A stretch of DNA of 64,000 nt from Diadophis punctatus similis. Its lineage: Eukaryota; Chordata; Lepidosauria; Squamata; Dipsadidae. Every line of letters starts with the position of its first letter. The first letter of the stretch is position 1. Made by a program: the position numbers and the translations under genes. The notes beneath the pieces were generated by a model. That model was not told where the DNA came from and searched no databases. It saw only the letters and a program-made list of their open reading frames with translations. The stretch is from positions 53,900,742 to 53,964,741 of the forward strand of contig JALIGW010000005.1 of the NCBI GenBank assembly GCA_023053685.1, read 5' to 3'. Positions 35,290-46,896 of this stretch are shown here, in pieces.

Positions 35290-36589
35290 GTAGAAGTAAT
35301 GTGTTCAGTTGTCTACCTAATAGTGCTATTGGATGTAGTGTTTTGCCATTGGATTCTTAAGTATTCCAGTATTGAACTTAGATGGTTGTTTCAAAGAATC
35401 ATGGAACAGTCCAGAAATATGATTGTTTCGATAGGTATTTGAAAAAAAATCTTACATATAGAGAAAGGTAGATAAACTTGTGAAATAAAAAAATGAAAAA
35501 AATCTCTGCTTCTCCAGCTTCAGATTATGTATTATTTCATTAAGCAATGGTTGAAAGGTGAAACAAAGAAACAGTTCGTATAAGTTGGAAAAAATGGGGG
35601 GGGGGGTTAAAATATCCTAATGAAGTTTAGTAGTCGTAGTACATGTTTAGAAAGCCAGAGATAGGAATAAATGAGCCAATTCTTGAAATTGTAATAGTAT
35701 TTACTTGTAATATATAGAGATTGTTTTGAGAGAAAAGCACACTTTCTTTTTGTTCCACTCTTCACAAATGTGTGCGTTAGTCTTGAATTTGAGTTATTCT
35801 TTTCCTAGATGTTAGAAATATGTTGTAAAATATATCCTCTTGTGTGTCCGCAAATACAGTGTATTACTACATTTAAATTCCACATTTCCTTTGTAAATTC
35901 TATAGTGGCCTCCTTTATAATCCTCAAAAAAATACTTATGACTTTGTATGAGAAATGGAGAGAGGGGGGGAGAGAGGGAGAGAGAGAGACACTGAAGTGA
36001 ATCTCATTTTGGGATAGGAATTTATGCTTGGATTTCTGTAGTCCACATTAAAACAAAATCATAAATTAAGTATGTTAAAAGTGCAATGAATATTTTAAAA
36101 TATTAGATTTTTCCATGCAAATGTTAAGTTACAATAGAAAATACCAAAATATGGAATAAATAGTACAGGAAATAATATAACGCCACTGAATAATTTAAGT
36201 GTATAAGCCCTTAAATTATTGGAAGAATTCTTGCCTAATATCTTTACATGTAAGATTCACAACTATTCTAAGGATACTTAAGAGATGTGTGACTATTTTA
36301 CCTACAGTCCTCTCCCTCCTATCTCCCGAAGAATAGATCTCTTTATCTTGTTCGTTTATTATACCAGTTTGGGGCCACATGCAATTTTTAAGAAAGAACA
36401 CAAAGAGAGAAAAAGAACAATTAAAAATAATCATTTGAAGCAACCAATTTTTAAATATATGCGTTAACCGGTATAAAACTCTGCAAAACCAGACCAGGCC
36501 TCCTAAACACCAACAAATAAGATTGCTTTAAATGACTTTTTGAAATTCAAGAGGGAAAGCATGAATCTGAATTTAAGAGGCAGCTGAAA
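35290..36589 (+). other. Intron 2 sequence, nothing recognised
   Basis: Only short homopolymer or purine runs (poly-G at 35597, AGAG-rich near 35960). Confidence 0.4.
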
Positions 36590-36845
36590 GAAAAGGTGTG
36601 TCTTCTGACTCCAGCCCCCTTAGCTGCATAGGACACGTAAATTTTATTTAGGAAGATATGATCCCAAAGGTAATTGAGAGCTAAGCCAAGGCTTTATACA
36701 TAAGCATCAGCAGTTTGAATGCTATTGATAACCAGTGTGCATCACAAAGCAGGTGTTATTTCCAAAGCAACTCTCCGTGACCAGGAAGAAGGCAGGTGCT
36801 TTATAAACCAATTTTAGTTTCCCAGTGGTCTTCAAAGAAAGCCCC
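36590..36845 (-). mobile_element. Old L2-like LINE remnant (antisense)
   Basis: ggctttatacataagcatca, ataaccagtgtgcatc and similar phrases correspond to the antisense LINE pattern seen at 42800-43090. Degenerate. Confidence 0.4.
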
Positions 36846-36863
36846 GAATAGAATGTCTTATAT

Positions 36864-37040
<177 letters not shown>

Positions 37041-37665
37041 CAGAGTTGGAAGGGACCTTGGAGGTCTTCTAGTCCAACCCCCTGCTTACGCAGGAAACCC
37101 TACATTACTTCAGACAGATGGTTATCCAACATCTTCTTAAAAACGTCTAGTGTTGGAGCATTCACAACTTCTGGAGGCAAGCTGTTCCACTGATTAATTG
37201 TTCTAACTGTCAGGAAATATCTCCTTAGTTCTAAGTTACTTCTCTCCTTGTTTAGCTTCCACCCATTGCTTCTTGTTCTACCCCCAGGTGCCTTGGAGAA
37301 TAGTTTGACTCCCTCTTCTTTGTGGCAACCCCTGAGATATTGGAACACTGCTATCATGTCACCCCTGGTCCTTCTTTTCATTAAACTAGACATACCCAGT
37401 TCCTGCAACCGTTCTTCATGTTTTATCCTCGAGTCCCCTAATCATCTTTTTGCTCTTCTCTGCACTCTTTCTAGAGTCTCAACATCCTTTTTACATCGTG
37501 GCAACCAAAACTGAATGCGGTATTCCAAGTGTGGCCTTACCAAGGCATTATAAAGTGGTATTAACACTTCGCGTGATCTTGATTCTATCCCTCTGTTAAT
37601 GCAGCCTAGAACTGTGTTGGCTTTTTTGGTCTTGCAGTACTTAAATCTAAAGATTAGGATATAAG
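37041..37665 (-). mobile_element. CR1 LINE 3' half, minus strand
   Basis: On the minus strand it encodes the C-terminal part of ORF2: [37 protein letters not shown], then in another frame MQELGMSSLMKRRTRGDMIA, GWKLNKERSNLELRRYFLTV and INQWNSLPPEVVNAPTL. One frameshift near 37420 and a truncated 5' end. Close to the copy at 51370. Confidence 0.88.
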
Positions 37666-37737
37666 CCACTGTTGGAAAATATTTCTGATCCATAAAGGGC
37701 AATAGTTGGCATATCAACCAACATTGAGCAAAAGAGA

Positions 37738-37793
37738 TTTTGGCTATGCACGCACTATTTTGGCACCCGAGGGAAAAAAGGTTCGCCATCACT
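37738..37793. mobile_element. hAT family A right-end relic
   Basis: Only the last ~55 bases remain: ttttggcacccgagggaaaa then ggttcgccatcactg. Confidence 0.78.
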
Positions 37794-37834
37794 GGTCTAG
37801 GAAGACCCCCAGTTGCAGGCATGCTCCTTTAGAG

Positions 37835-37969
37835 CAGGGCTGTCAAACTCCCAGCCCGCGGGCCCGATGCCTCACACGCTGGCTACGCCCACTCCTGGGT
37901 TAGCGAAGGGAGGGAAAGTCCCGATACATCACGTGACACTGCTGTGATGACGTGAGTTTGACACCCCTG
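37835..37969. mobile_element. hAT family C MITE, copy 1 (135 bp)
   Basis: CAGGGCTGTCAAACTC to GAGTTTGACACCCCTG with perfect 8-bp duplications CTTTAGAG (37827-37834, 37970-37977). Confidence 0.9.
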
Positions 37970-37977
37970 CTTTAGAG

Positions 37978-38535
37978 GGAGTGTGATCTTATCAAGAGCT
38001 AAAGCCTATCCAGCTGGGGTAGAACCAAATCTAGTAGTGACATGCTGCAGTGCAGTGTTTCAAGAATCTACTCTGATCTTGACCCATCCAAATCTTCAAT
38101 TATTGCCTTCAGGCTCTGTGTCAGGATTATTGCACCATACCTAGTTCAGTTAGGGATGGTAATGTATATTTATCAGCATATTGATAATTCACCCCAAACT
38201 GATGCACAATATCTCCCAGCAGGTTCATGTAACAGTTTTCCACAGGGAGTGTAATCCTATCCTGGGCTTTGTAGGAGCCATCATCTCAGATTATTTTTAA
38301 TCATCTAATCCTTCCCAATCCCTAGGTATCAGATAATGACCCCCACTGCATCTCTGGCTTGGTTTATGGTGGCAATGTAGAACCAGGCATCTTCAATAGC
38401 TTGATGATCTCTCATTCCAAACTAAAACATGATTTCTTTTAGTTAGTTTTATATAGATGTTAAATAGCAAGGGAGAAAAAACTGAATCTTATATGATCCC
38501 AAAATAGAAAAGTCAAGGGCTCAATTGTGAATGCT
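37978..38535 (-). mobile_element. Old LINE-derived sequence (antisense)
   Basis: agttttatatagatgttaaa, tagcaagggagaaaaaactg and tatcccagg-like phrases recall the antisense of a degenerate reptile LINE. No frame. Confidence 0.35.
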
Positions 38536-38649
38536 CCATCATTGGAAGTTTTTAAGAAGATGTTGGATAACCATTTGTCTGAAGTAGAGTAGGGTTTCCT
38601 GCCTAAGCAGGGGGTTGGACTAGAAGACCTCCAAGGTCCCTTCCAACTC

Positions 38650-38651
<2 letters not shown>
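38536..38651 (+). mobile_element. CR1 LINE 3' end, plus strand
   Basis: tcattggaagtttttaagaa, ggttggactagaagacctcc and cccttccaactctgttg: last ORF2 codons and 3' end, running directly into (TTG)n. Confidence 0.87.
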
Positions 38652-38686
<35 letters not shown>

Positions 38687-38690
38687 ATTG
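38652..38690 (+). repeat. (TTG)n microsatellite at a CR1 3' end
   Basis: About 12 TTG units continuous with the CR1 tail. Confidence 0.93.
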
Positions 38691-38699
38691 CTTATCTTA

Positions 38700-39277
38700 G
38701 AGAAACTGATTAGAATCACATACTCAGTAAAGAGTAGAACCTTCACAAAACAGTGCCCCTTTCTCCTACTTTTTGCATGTGGTCCAGAATGCTACCTGAC
38801 TCCAAAAAGTTTAATAGGGCTGCACTTGCTCCATTTTAAAATATTGAATATTAATGTTTCATAACATAGGTAAATGCAGTTATATTCCTAAGTAACAAGT
38901 TTTAATGCAAACATCAAAACAACCTGAAAAAGGCATTTCAACATATTTTTCATGTATTATAGAATTGTGAAATCTACACTTGATTAAATGCAACAACTAT
39001 TGCTTTTTAGTAATAAAAATGTAAGGGCCTCAAAAATATGAGATTTTTCTGGAGGTTGTGGAAGTGTAAAGTTAGAATGACCATTAAGACTGCTTTATAA
39101 ATACTTACCAACCTAAAATATTAAGCATTTCCTTTTTAAAGGAGTGAGTAAAAACCTCTTAAATGTAAAATATGTTTCCATTATTGATTGCTTTTAAAAG
39201 AAACAAAATGAACATTTTGCTTTCATGCTTGTTTTGAAAAACTTGCTAAAAGTCCACATTTTAACAAGAATCTTTTG
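38700..39277 (+). other. Intron 2 sequence, nothing recognised
   Basis: A+T-rich, no repeat ends. Confidence 0.4.
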
Positions 39278-39285
39278 CTCTATGT

Positions 39286-39421
39286 CAGGGGTGTCAAACT
39301 CATGTTGTCACGGCGTCGTCACGTGACTTATTGGGACTTTTTTCCCCCTTCCCTAAACCGGTCGTGGGCATGGCCAGCGCGTCATGCATCCGGCCTCTGG
39401 GCCGGGAGTTTGACAGCCCTG
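39286..39421. mobile_element. hAT family C MITE, copy 2 (136 bp)
   Basis: CAGGGGTGTCAAACTC to GAGTTTGACAGCCCTG, 8-bp flanks CTCTATGT and CTCTAAGT (one mismatch). Opposite orientation of the interior relative to copy 1. Confidence 0.87.
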
Positions 39422-39429
39422 CTCTAAGT

Positions 39430-41498
39430 GAAGGGTGATATATTTCACTTTAATATATGCTATTAAATAATGAATAGATAGTAAATTTCTATTCTATCTC
39501 ACCAAGGAATTTTGAGGTGGATCCGAAGTACAGTATAAATAGAGAAAATTTAAATATTTCATATGATAGAAAGGGAGAAACAATGGAAAATAAGTTTACA
39601 ATAAAATCATGTTGGTAATTCTTTTCATGCACTATCCTGGTGGTGAGAATTAAATTGAAATTGCTATGATTCCTGTCTGTATGGAATGCATGTTAACATA
39701 TCTTTTCATGTTGAACATTTATATTTAGTATTTGTGTAGATTCATCCAGAGCAACTGTACTGACCCAGACAGAGAACAAAAAAAACCTAAGTTATTCGAG
39801 TATTAAACATACTGTGCTAAATTTCTTAATGATGTTTTAATCATATCAGTCTTATAACATTTATCTTTATGTGCGAGAAATTTGGAAATGATTACACAAA
39901 TTTCCAGCAAGTGTAAAATACAAAACACAATTGCATAGTTCTGCTTTAGATATGTTGCTTGGCAGTCAGATGTTTCTTTAATATGCCTTAAACTTTTGAA
40001 AAAATGGAATTAATTTTCAGTATGTGCCAGATCACAACTCAGCAATTTCTCCCAGACACCTGATTAATCACAACTTGACAATGCTCTTACTATTACAGTG
40101 AGGAAAGTCAGGGAAAAAAGTCAAATCCTTTGAGGATAATTTCATTTATTTATGGAGTGTTTTAATTATTACACTGGTTATTGTTCTTGTTTAATAATGC
40201 CAACAATACTTTGTCATAGGAGACATTGTAGTATACATACATATATAAAAGAATGAAATATTAATACTTGAAGTTATATACTAATGCAAATTATTTTTGT
40301 GATTAAACTATGGAGATCCTAAAATTTTGGTAGATTTTGCACTACATATTATTTATTTGAAAATCACTTATAATAATTATTTAAAATATAATCCGTATGG
40401 AAGGAAGGTTTTTTTAATATCCAGTTGAAAGCATTGAATTTGCCTTATTTTTATGCTGGATTATAAAAGCATGAATAATTACATGTAAACTAAGTTCCCT
40501 GGCCAATAATAGATTAAGAAATGAAAAATAGATGTAACTTTCTAGTAGTGAATGCAGAATACTTTGCTGAAAAATATGCCAAATACAGTGGTTTTTTTCT
40601 ATAGTAAATTTATTAAATGTACTAAAAATCTAAACCATATGGAGATGACATTTTGATCAGCATGGCACAGAATGACATAAACATAATTAGTGCTCGCTAG
40701 AACTGAAACTGTGTTCTGTATATTGTAAAATGTCTGGTGGAAATGATTATGTGGAAGTACCTCCAAAAGTACAACTTGAACCGAAGGCTAAAGTGTTGGA
40801 CCATGGTAATCAAGCCAACTATCTTTTGTGGGTATTCTACAATGAAGTAAAACTCTCCCAACTATCAATTTTGTGTCATTTTATTGTAAAGGAATTGGCT
40901 TATTTTTTTGCCACTAAGGTGCTTTTACATATTTCCATACTGATCTAGCAGACTTGTATCAAAATGTCACTTTCAAACACACAGTGGTTGACTTGGTTAT
41001 GATTATGAACTATTTCAGTTGCATATTAATGTGCTCAAATATGGGAGCTCATAACAGCCAATAGGATGTGGGCAATATTTCTTTTCTTATACTGTCAGGA
41101 GGTCTGTGCTCAGTTTCAACAAGGGCCAGAAACTGGCATAAATATCTTGGGCCCAAACTATCATGAACTAGTTATGTCTAAGTTCTATTGAAAACATTAA
41201 TATTCTCAGTTCCCATTGATTTTGATGAGATTTAAACATGTCTCACTTTCTCTGGGATACAATGCCTATGATTTGAAGATACCACACTTCCCTGTTCCTG
41301 AGCATATGGAATTAACACTCGCCAATCTTAGAGGTTTGTAATGATCACTAAAATATAGAAGAACATTGAATGCAAAGTGCTGTAAAAGTGCTTGTGAAAC
41401 TATAATGAAAGACTTTGCTTTTCCATCACTTTTGCTGAACAGCATTTCAGTGAACTCAAAGCTCACAAGTGACTTTTCTTTGCTTTTCTTTTAAACAG
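39430..41498 (+). other. Intron 2, last 2 kb, repeat-poor
   Basis: No transposon ends or arrays seen up to the exon 3 acceptor. A small frame at 40730-40948 was considered as an alternative first exon and rejected. Confidence 0.45.
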
Positions 41499-41550
41499 TG
41501 CATCTGGTGGGAGTGTTGTAGCCATTGATAACAAAATAGAACAGGCAATG
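41499..41550 (+). CDS. TSC22D2: TSC22D2 coding exon 3 (residues 667-684, start of the TSC box)
   Basis: A 52-bp exon between a tract ending ttttaaacag and a consensus donor gtaagtaag. It encodes S-ASGGSVVAIDNKIEQAM, and ends in phase 0. VAIDNKIEQAM is the beginning of the TSC box, the signature shared by all TSC22 family members. In TSC22D1 and TSC22D3 this exon is the join point for alternative first exons that make short isoforms; I see no convincing equivalent short first exon here. Confidence 0.95.
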
Positions 41551-41572
41551 GTAAGTAAGAAGCTTATTTGTT

Positions 41573-41640
41573 TGTTTGTTTGTTTGTTTGTTTATTTATT
41601 AAACTTATCTGCCCATCATCTCACTCTACACAGCAACTCT
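41573..41640 (-). mobile_element. (TTTG)n/(TTTA)n run with L2-like antisense tail fragment
   Basis: (TTTG)6 and tttatttattaaacttatct then gcccatcatctcac, resembling an antisense L2-like 3' end. Very short. Confidence 0.4.
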
Positions 41641-42235
41641 GGACAACTTTATTTTGCCTACAATGTTGATCATATACTCTGATTGTAAGAGTATTATTTG
41701 GAGATTTTAATATAAATAGCTATAAGTTTTAGAATTTTCTATCTGTCCCAAATTCTTCATAGGTAGAGAATAATAATCACAAAAGAATAGCATAGTACAG
41801 CACAGATTATGGTTTGCTCTAGTTTTCTGGCTATCTGCACTTCGTTCTTTAGCAATTTTGTGCTGAGCAAAATAACACCAATGCTGAAATAATTGGGAGC
41901 TTTTGTAGAATTTTTAGCAATAAAACTGCCCATTCTGATGAATACTGCTGTATAATTAATATTCAAATTCTGAATATTTTAACTGGGCAAATACAGTTTA
42001 AATTCTGCAGCAGAATTAATGTTATTTCAGTCATCTAAAACATTGTGGTGTTAAAACTATTGAAATTCTGTCTAAAATTGCCTAATTTGTTAGTCATATT
42101 ATTACTAAGGATATTATTTGTATTTCAATACAATAATTAATTTTGAAAATATAATGCATTTAACTATTTGGTTTATGAACTTAAAAATTATAATTGTTAG
42201 TGTTTAAGTTATTATGGATATTTCTTCATTTATTT
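41641..42235 (+). other. Intron 3 sequence, nothing recognised
   Basis: A+T-rich, no supported feature. Confidence 0.4.
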
Positions 42236-42239
42236 GTTT

Positions 42240-43090
42240 ATGTACCCATTTCATATATGTGACTGTATGTGGCATACAGTGAAATGGTTAAAACAAATAA
42301 AATATATAAAATAAAAACACATGACACCTGAACTTTATAAAATAACCATCCACAAAGCCAAGAGTCGGGCTCTATCACACTTCTGGGCCCAGACCTGGCA
42401 CAAAACCAAGGTTTTAGGACTTTGTGAAAGACTAGCAATGTCAAAACTAACTCAAGTGGTTGTTCCACTTGCACCACAGCAGAAAATGATTTCTTCCTGG
42501 GCCTTTCCAGCTCTCACTGATTAGACGATGACACCTAGAGCATGTCCCTCCTGCCAGACTCAGTGGGACAAGGAGAGATTCAACCTGGAAGTGAGGAGAA
42601 ACTTTCTGACGGTGAGAGCGATCAACCAGTGGAACAGCTTGTCAGCAGAGGTCGTGAGAGCCCCAACACTTGCGACCTTCAAGGAGAGACTGGACTGCCA
42701 TCTGTCTCAAATGGTGTAGGAACTCCTGCTTGAGCAGGGGGTTGGACTAGATGACCTACAAGGTCCCTTCCAACTCTAATAATAATAAAAAAAAATAAAA
42801 AAAACAATTGGGAAGAGACAATCCTATAAATAGCACAGTCCTACTTCATAAGGCCTTAAAGGTAAATATCAACATCTTGAATTGCACCTGGAAGCACACT
42901 GGAAGTCGATTGCACCTGGAAGCACACTGGAAGCGCACAAGCTAGTAGTGTCACATGTGCTGAAAAACCAATGCCATTAATTGTCTGGGCCGCTGCATTC
43001 TGCACTAGCTAAAGCTTCCAAAGCTATTCAAAAGCAGCCTCATGTAGAGAGCATAGCAACAGTTACAACTATTCTTTTATGTACACTGAG
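42240..43090 (-). mobile_element. L2-like LINE copy (antisense), split by a CR1 3' end
   Basis: Left part (to about 42524) contains cttctgggcccagacctggc and acaaaaccaaggttttagg; right part (from about 42797) contains aaggccttaaaggtaaatat, atcttgaattgcacctggaa and gggccgctgcattctgcact. Both read as antisense of one LINE, in the expected order. A ~32-bp direct duplication (gattgcacctggaagcacac) lies at about 42879-42940. Confidence 0.55.
42525..42796 (+). mobile_element. CR1 LINE 3' end, plus strand, inside the older LINE
   Basis: Encodes RFNLEVRRNFLTVRAINQWN and VVRAPTLATFKERLDCHLSQ, then ggttggactagatgacctac, cccttccaactctaataat. It ends in a short A/T-rich AAT-like tail. Confidence 0.85.
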
Positions 43091-43146
43091 AGCATATGCA
43101 CCAAAGACAAATTCCTTGTGTGTCCAATCACACTTGGCCAATAAAG

Positions 43147-43169
43147 AATTCTATCTATCTGTCTGTCTG

Positions 43170-43217
<48 letters not shown>

Positions 43218-43218
43218 C
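43147..43218 (+). repeat. (TCTG)n/(TCTA)n microsatellite
   Basis: Compound array of about 70 bp with TCTG units flanked by TCTA units. Confidence 0.94.
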
Positions 43219-43339
43219 CAGAGGCTAAATTCTTTCATTTGTTAGTCAGTTCTTTAGTAATAATATTTATAGGAAATATACAAAATTAAATTATTTAAAT
43301 AATTGCTTTTGAAAAAACTAAATTCTCTATGTGTTAGCT

Positions 43340-43474
43340 CAGAGGTCTTCAAACTTGGCAACTTTAAGACTTGTGGACTTCAATTGCTAGAATTCTCCAA
43401 CCAGCATAGCTGGCTGGAGAATTCTGGGAGTTGAAGTCCACAAGTCTTAAAGTTGCCAAGTTTGGAGACCTCTG
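43340..43474. mobile_element. hAT family D palindromic MITE (135 bp)
   Basis: The whole element is a near-perfect palindrome: CAGAGGTCTTCAAACTTGGC on the left, its inverse gccaagtttggagacctctg on the right, arms meeting at agcatagctggctgg. Perfect 8-bp duplications TGTTAGCT at 43332-43339 and 43475-43482. Confidence 0.93.
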
Positions 43475-43482
43475 TGTTAGCT

Positions 43483-44400
43483 AGTTCAAGAGTAAGAATA
43501 TTTATTTGTATATAAATATGATGACTAAAATAATTACTTTTGGTTTGTAAAGACTTAAGATTTGTTAGTTTTAAACATATAGGTCAACAAGATTACATTT
43601 CCAAAAACTACATTTTCTTGTTTCTCTGACAGCCAGGTTGTACAATAAATAAATAAATACATAAATAAAGATGTACAGTATACTTTTCTCTATTTGCACT
43701 ACAAAGTAGTAGGAACCAAAGTAACCTTTCATTCTGAAGAATAGGCTCCTATGGAATACGGGCCTAATTGAAATCATGGCACATTTTCTTAAAAGGACAT
43801 CCATGTACTTTAAACTTTATTCTTCTCCTTATTGTAATTATCTGCATGTTGTTAAATTTAAAAGTTATATTGTAACTTTGAACAGTTTGCTAAGCAACCT
43901 GTCATAAGTTGTGAACCACCTGTAAAAAGCCAGCAACTTATGCTACATATATAACATTAATTTATTATTTTCATTTCTTTAAAAGTAAACCTGAGGAGTT
44001 TAATTCAGATCAAGACTCAATGAAGAGTTTCCATTCATATCCATGGAGATATTAACTATTAGCAAAATGCATAGGATTATGTTTTCAGAGAGATCATAAC
44101 TTCTCAGTATGGATTCTATCCAGTCATGAGCCATGATTCCTTTTGAGTAAAATAAACATATTTGGTGTAATATGTAGCTAGGTTTCAGTTTGTTTTTTTC
44201 ATAACTATTTTTTTAATATTTTACTTTATATATTTAGCAGTATTATTGATAGTGGTATGTGTGTATGTAGTTTATCTTAAGATTTTTTGATATTTTTATT
44301 TTTCTTATTTAAGCTCATGTAATGGAGTTTTATTCAAGTATTTGGAGTTAAATAACAGCTTGATATGGAGTTCTCTAATTATTTGATTTTCCTTTTACAG
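43483..44400 (+). other. Intron 3 end, with one short repeat fragment
   Basis: 43871-43924 (gtaactttgaacagtttgct ... gaaccacctgta) is an end fragment of the element family seen whole at 46490-46896. The rest is A+T-rich up to the exon 4 acceptor. Confidence 0.45.
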
Positions 44401-44661
44401 GATCTGGTGAAAAGCCATTTGATGTATGCAGTCAGAGAAGAAGTGGAAGTACTGAAGGAACAAATAAAAGAATTAGTTGAAAGAAACTCTTTACTTGAAC
44501 GGGAAAATGCACTGTTAAAATCTCTTTCAAACAATGATCAGTTATCACAACTCTCAACCCAACAGGCCAATCCAAGTAGCACTTCTCAACAGCAAACAGT
44601 GATAACACAGCCTCCACAGCCAACGCAACCTCCACAGCAGCCGAATGTCTCCTCAGCATAA
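44401..44661 (+). CDS. TSC22D2: TSC22D2 coding exon 4 (TSC box, leucine zipper and stop)
   Basis: The terminal coding exon starts after a pyrimidine-rich tract and acceptor (ccttttacag) and ends at TAA 44659-44661. It encodes [20 protein letters not shown] and then the zipper, residues 685-770. Leucines at about 702, 709, 716 and 723 are spaced by seven, forming the leucine zipper through which TSC22 proteins homo- and heterodimerise. The tail is Gln/Pro/Thr-rich and ends in QQPNVSSA, the usual C-terminus of TSC22D2. The spliced total is 2313 bp with the stop, giving 770 residues, close to the roughly 780 expected for mammalian TSC22D2. The frame is intact, so the gene looks functional. Confidence 0.97.
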   Translation, partial: DLVKSHLMYAVREEVEVLKEQIKELVERNSLLERENALLKSLSNNDQLSQLSTQQANPSSTSQQQTVITQPPQPTQPPQQPNVSSA

Positions 44662-45145
44662 AGCTTTCTTGCCTCATTAAGAACTGAAAGCAATCTGTCC
44701 TTGTGTGCCACTGGTCTTCTTTCCACTTTATATGAAAGCAGGTAGCCATGCTTCAGTTGTGTGTTTTGGCCTTTTCAGTATTAGACAATCATTCTGCAAG
44801 CGCTTTCCCTCACTGAGATGTCATATAACACAGTTGGTGTCCAATTATGCCATCAGTGCACAAGGGAAAATGTAGAAGGAGTTATAATGCAAAAATCTGC
44901 ATTTGTTTGATGCACATGAGTGGAGGTCTTCAAGAGCTTTAGTAAGGCTCTTCAAGGTTTCCATTACTCATGGATTACTTTGAGCCTTGCATTTTCACAC
45001 AGTAACAACTCATCTTTAGAGCCACTGTTCTTTCAATGACAAGTAACATTTGCTTACATTAGTTTCATTTATTTGTTTTATTTATTACAGGGCTGCTATT
45101 CATAATGTACATGAACAATGTCACAGAACTTTTAATTTTTTAAAA

Positions 45146-45151
45146 AATAAA
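45146..45151 (+). promoter_or_regulatory. Candidate polyadenylation signal AATAAA (proximal)
   Basis: AATAAA about 490 bases after the stop codon, inside an A-rich stretch. It may give a short 3' UTR. Confidence 0.35.
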
Positions 45152-45900
45152 TGTAAGTATCAGTAAAACTTGATAGACAGGATTGAGTTTAATAGAAAAA
45201 AAAATGTTTAGGCAATAATTGAACAAAAGAATCCTGGCCTATTTCTAACACTAATGGCAATTTACCTTTTGGTATTTATTTTCAGTAGTTAAGATCCATC
45301 TTGAATGTAAATTTTTGTATAGTGTAAGTATGAAGACCATAGTGCATCTGTACAGGTAGTCGCCAGTCATTGTGATATAATAATTGATGGGCTATTTTGA
45401 TGAAGAAAACTTTGCTCATTTCTGTTTCTACTTTCTAATAGAGAAATTGCCATGATTCCTCTGCTTTTTGACATTTCGTATGATTTTTTGGGGTGGGGTG
45501 GGGGGGAATAAAAAGCTGTGAAATTGTTCAACCTACTTTGTAACCAAAGAAGCAAAGCTGTGTAATTGAGTTTTTATTTTATAATGCACATTCTTTATGT
45601 ATTTTTATTTAGTGTTCTCATTCACATTTTTCTTTGCTGTCTAGCATGGATCTGCATGACCTATAATCTTTGAACCACTTTCGTACCTCATGTTTTATCC
45701 AGCACTCTTATTGTGATATGTAATAGTCTGTGAACAATGTCAAATTAAAAAAAGAAAGAACAGCTAGTGTGGTGGAGCTGAGCTGGTGTGTTATGCACTA
45801 GTTTAAAAAATGAAGTGAGCCATCTTTTGTTCATTTAAAATGGTGTTTTGAATTTCGTATGCAGAAAACGTTTTGTTACATTGCAGATTTTAATGTATTT

Positions 45901-45906
45901 AATAAA
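45901..45906 (+). promoter_or_regulatory. Candidate polyadenylation signal AATAAA (middle)
   Basis: AATAAA about 1.24 kb after the stop codon, followed within 40 bases by GT-rich sequence (gcagtgtatactg). A reasonable cleavage context. Confidence 0.45.
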
Positions 45907-46225
45907 TGCAACATGCAGATTAAGTGCAGTGTATACTGAGTATTTAAATTAAAATGTACATTTCATAAATACAGTTTCAAGAGACCATTTGTGTATACTA
46001 ACGTAGTATGTCAGAAGTTGATGTACAATATATTTTAACACTTTCTGAAATTAAACTGCAGTTTTGTTGAAAGGTCTGGCTGTAAATATATTCAGAAGAT
46101 CCCTAGGTTAGTGTTTTGGAGAAATATTCAAGCTGATATCCATACATGCTACTTCTCTGACACTGGTTATAATATAAATATATTAGATTTTCAGGGATAG
46201 GTTGCACACAAGTTATTAAACTTTG

Positions 46226-46231
46226 AATAAA
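46226..46231 (+). promoter_or_regulatory. Candidate polyadenylation signal AATAAA (distal)
   Basis: AATAAA at the end of the non-repetitive 3' region. An ATTAAA also occurs upstream near 46051. Confidence 0.45.
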
Positions 46232-46271
46232 CTTCATTCTAATAGAAATCTACAATGGAAAGGGGTTTAAC

Positions 46272-46340
46272 ATTTATTTTATTTTATTTATTAAATTTCC
46301 ACACCGCCCATCTCACCTAAGTGACATATCAAAGCTCATG
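46272..46340 (-). mobile_element. L2-like LINE 3' tail, antisense
   Basis: ttattttatttattaaattt then ccacaccgcccatctcacct, typical antisense 3' end. Confidence 0.5.
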
Positions 46341-46489
46341 AGACACTGCTTATTTTTCTGTAAGTGTATGAAACCTAAATAAGTAGGCCATCATTGTGAT
46401 TACTACACAGAATGCAATCTGCTACTTAGTTGTACATTAGACTTGTGAAGCACCAACATTGCATGGGTTTATTTTTGGGCTCTGAGGAA

Positions 46490-46896
46490 AATAGGAAGAC
46501 CTTGACTTACTACCATTTATTTAGTGATTGAAGTAACAACAGCACTGAAAAAAGTGACTGACAACTGGTCCTCACACAACCATCACGGCATCCTCATTCT
46601 CACATGATCAAAATCCAGGTGCTTGGCAAGCAACATGTATTTGTGATGGTTATGGCATCCTAGGGTCACATGATTGCCATTTTCTATTTTCCTAGCTGGC
46701 TTCTGGTAAGCAAAGTAAATGGGGAAAGTTAAATTCACTTAACAACCATATGATTCACTTAATAACTGCAATGATTTGCTTAACCATATCAAAAAAAGGT
46801 AAAATTCAGCATGATTCACTTAACAACTGCCTTGTTTAGCAAGAGAAATTCTGATCAATGACCCAATTGTGGTTGTAAATCGAGAATTACCTGTAG
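46490..46896. mobile_element. Family G inverted-repeat element (about 400 bp)
   Basis: Left gaccttgacttactaccatt, right tggttgtaaatcgagaatta then cctgta form diverged terminal inverted repeats. Interior has repeated 'cacttaacaac' motifs (46735-46830). Fragments of the same family occur at 43871 and 60190. Superfamily not assigned. Confidence 0.6.

Larger units (their letters stand above)
44662..46250 (+). other. TSC22D2: TSC22D2 3' UTR (approximate end)
   Basis: A+T-rich, mostly repeat-free sequence after the stop codon with several polyadenylation signals and no long ORF. The end is set near the last strong AATAAA at 46226. Repeat sequence begins shortly after, at about 46270. Longer UTRs reaching further cannot be excluded. 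Confidence 0.6.

Noticed and set aside
40730..40948. 72-codon frame in intron 2 (MSGGNDYVEV...) as an alternative first exon for a short TSC22D2 isoform
   Set aside because: It has no consensus splice donor in the right phase to join exon 3 and no resemblance to the short-isoform starts of TSC22D1 or TSC22D3.
45353..45375. A family G element end (acaggtagtcgccagtcat) in the 3' UTR
   Set aside because: Only about 15 bases match and no partner end follows, so chance is likely.
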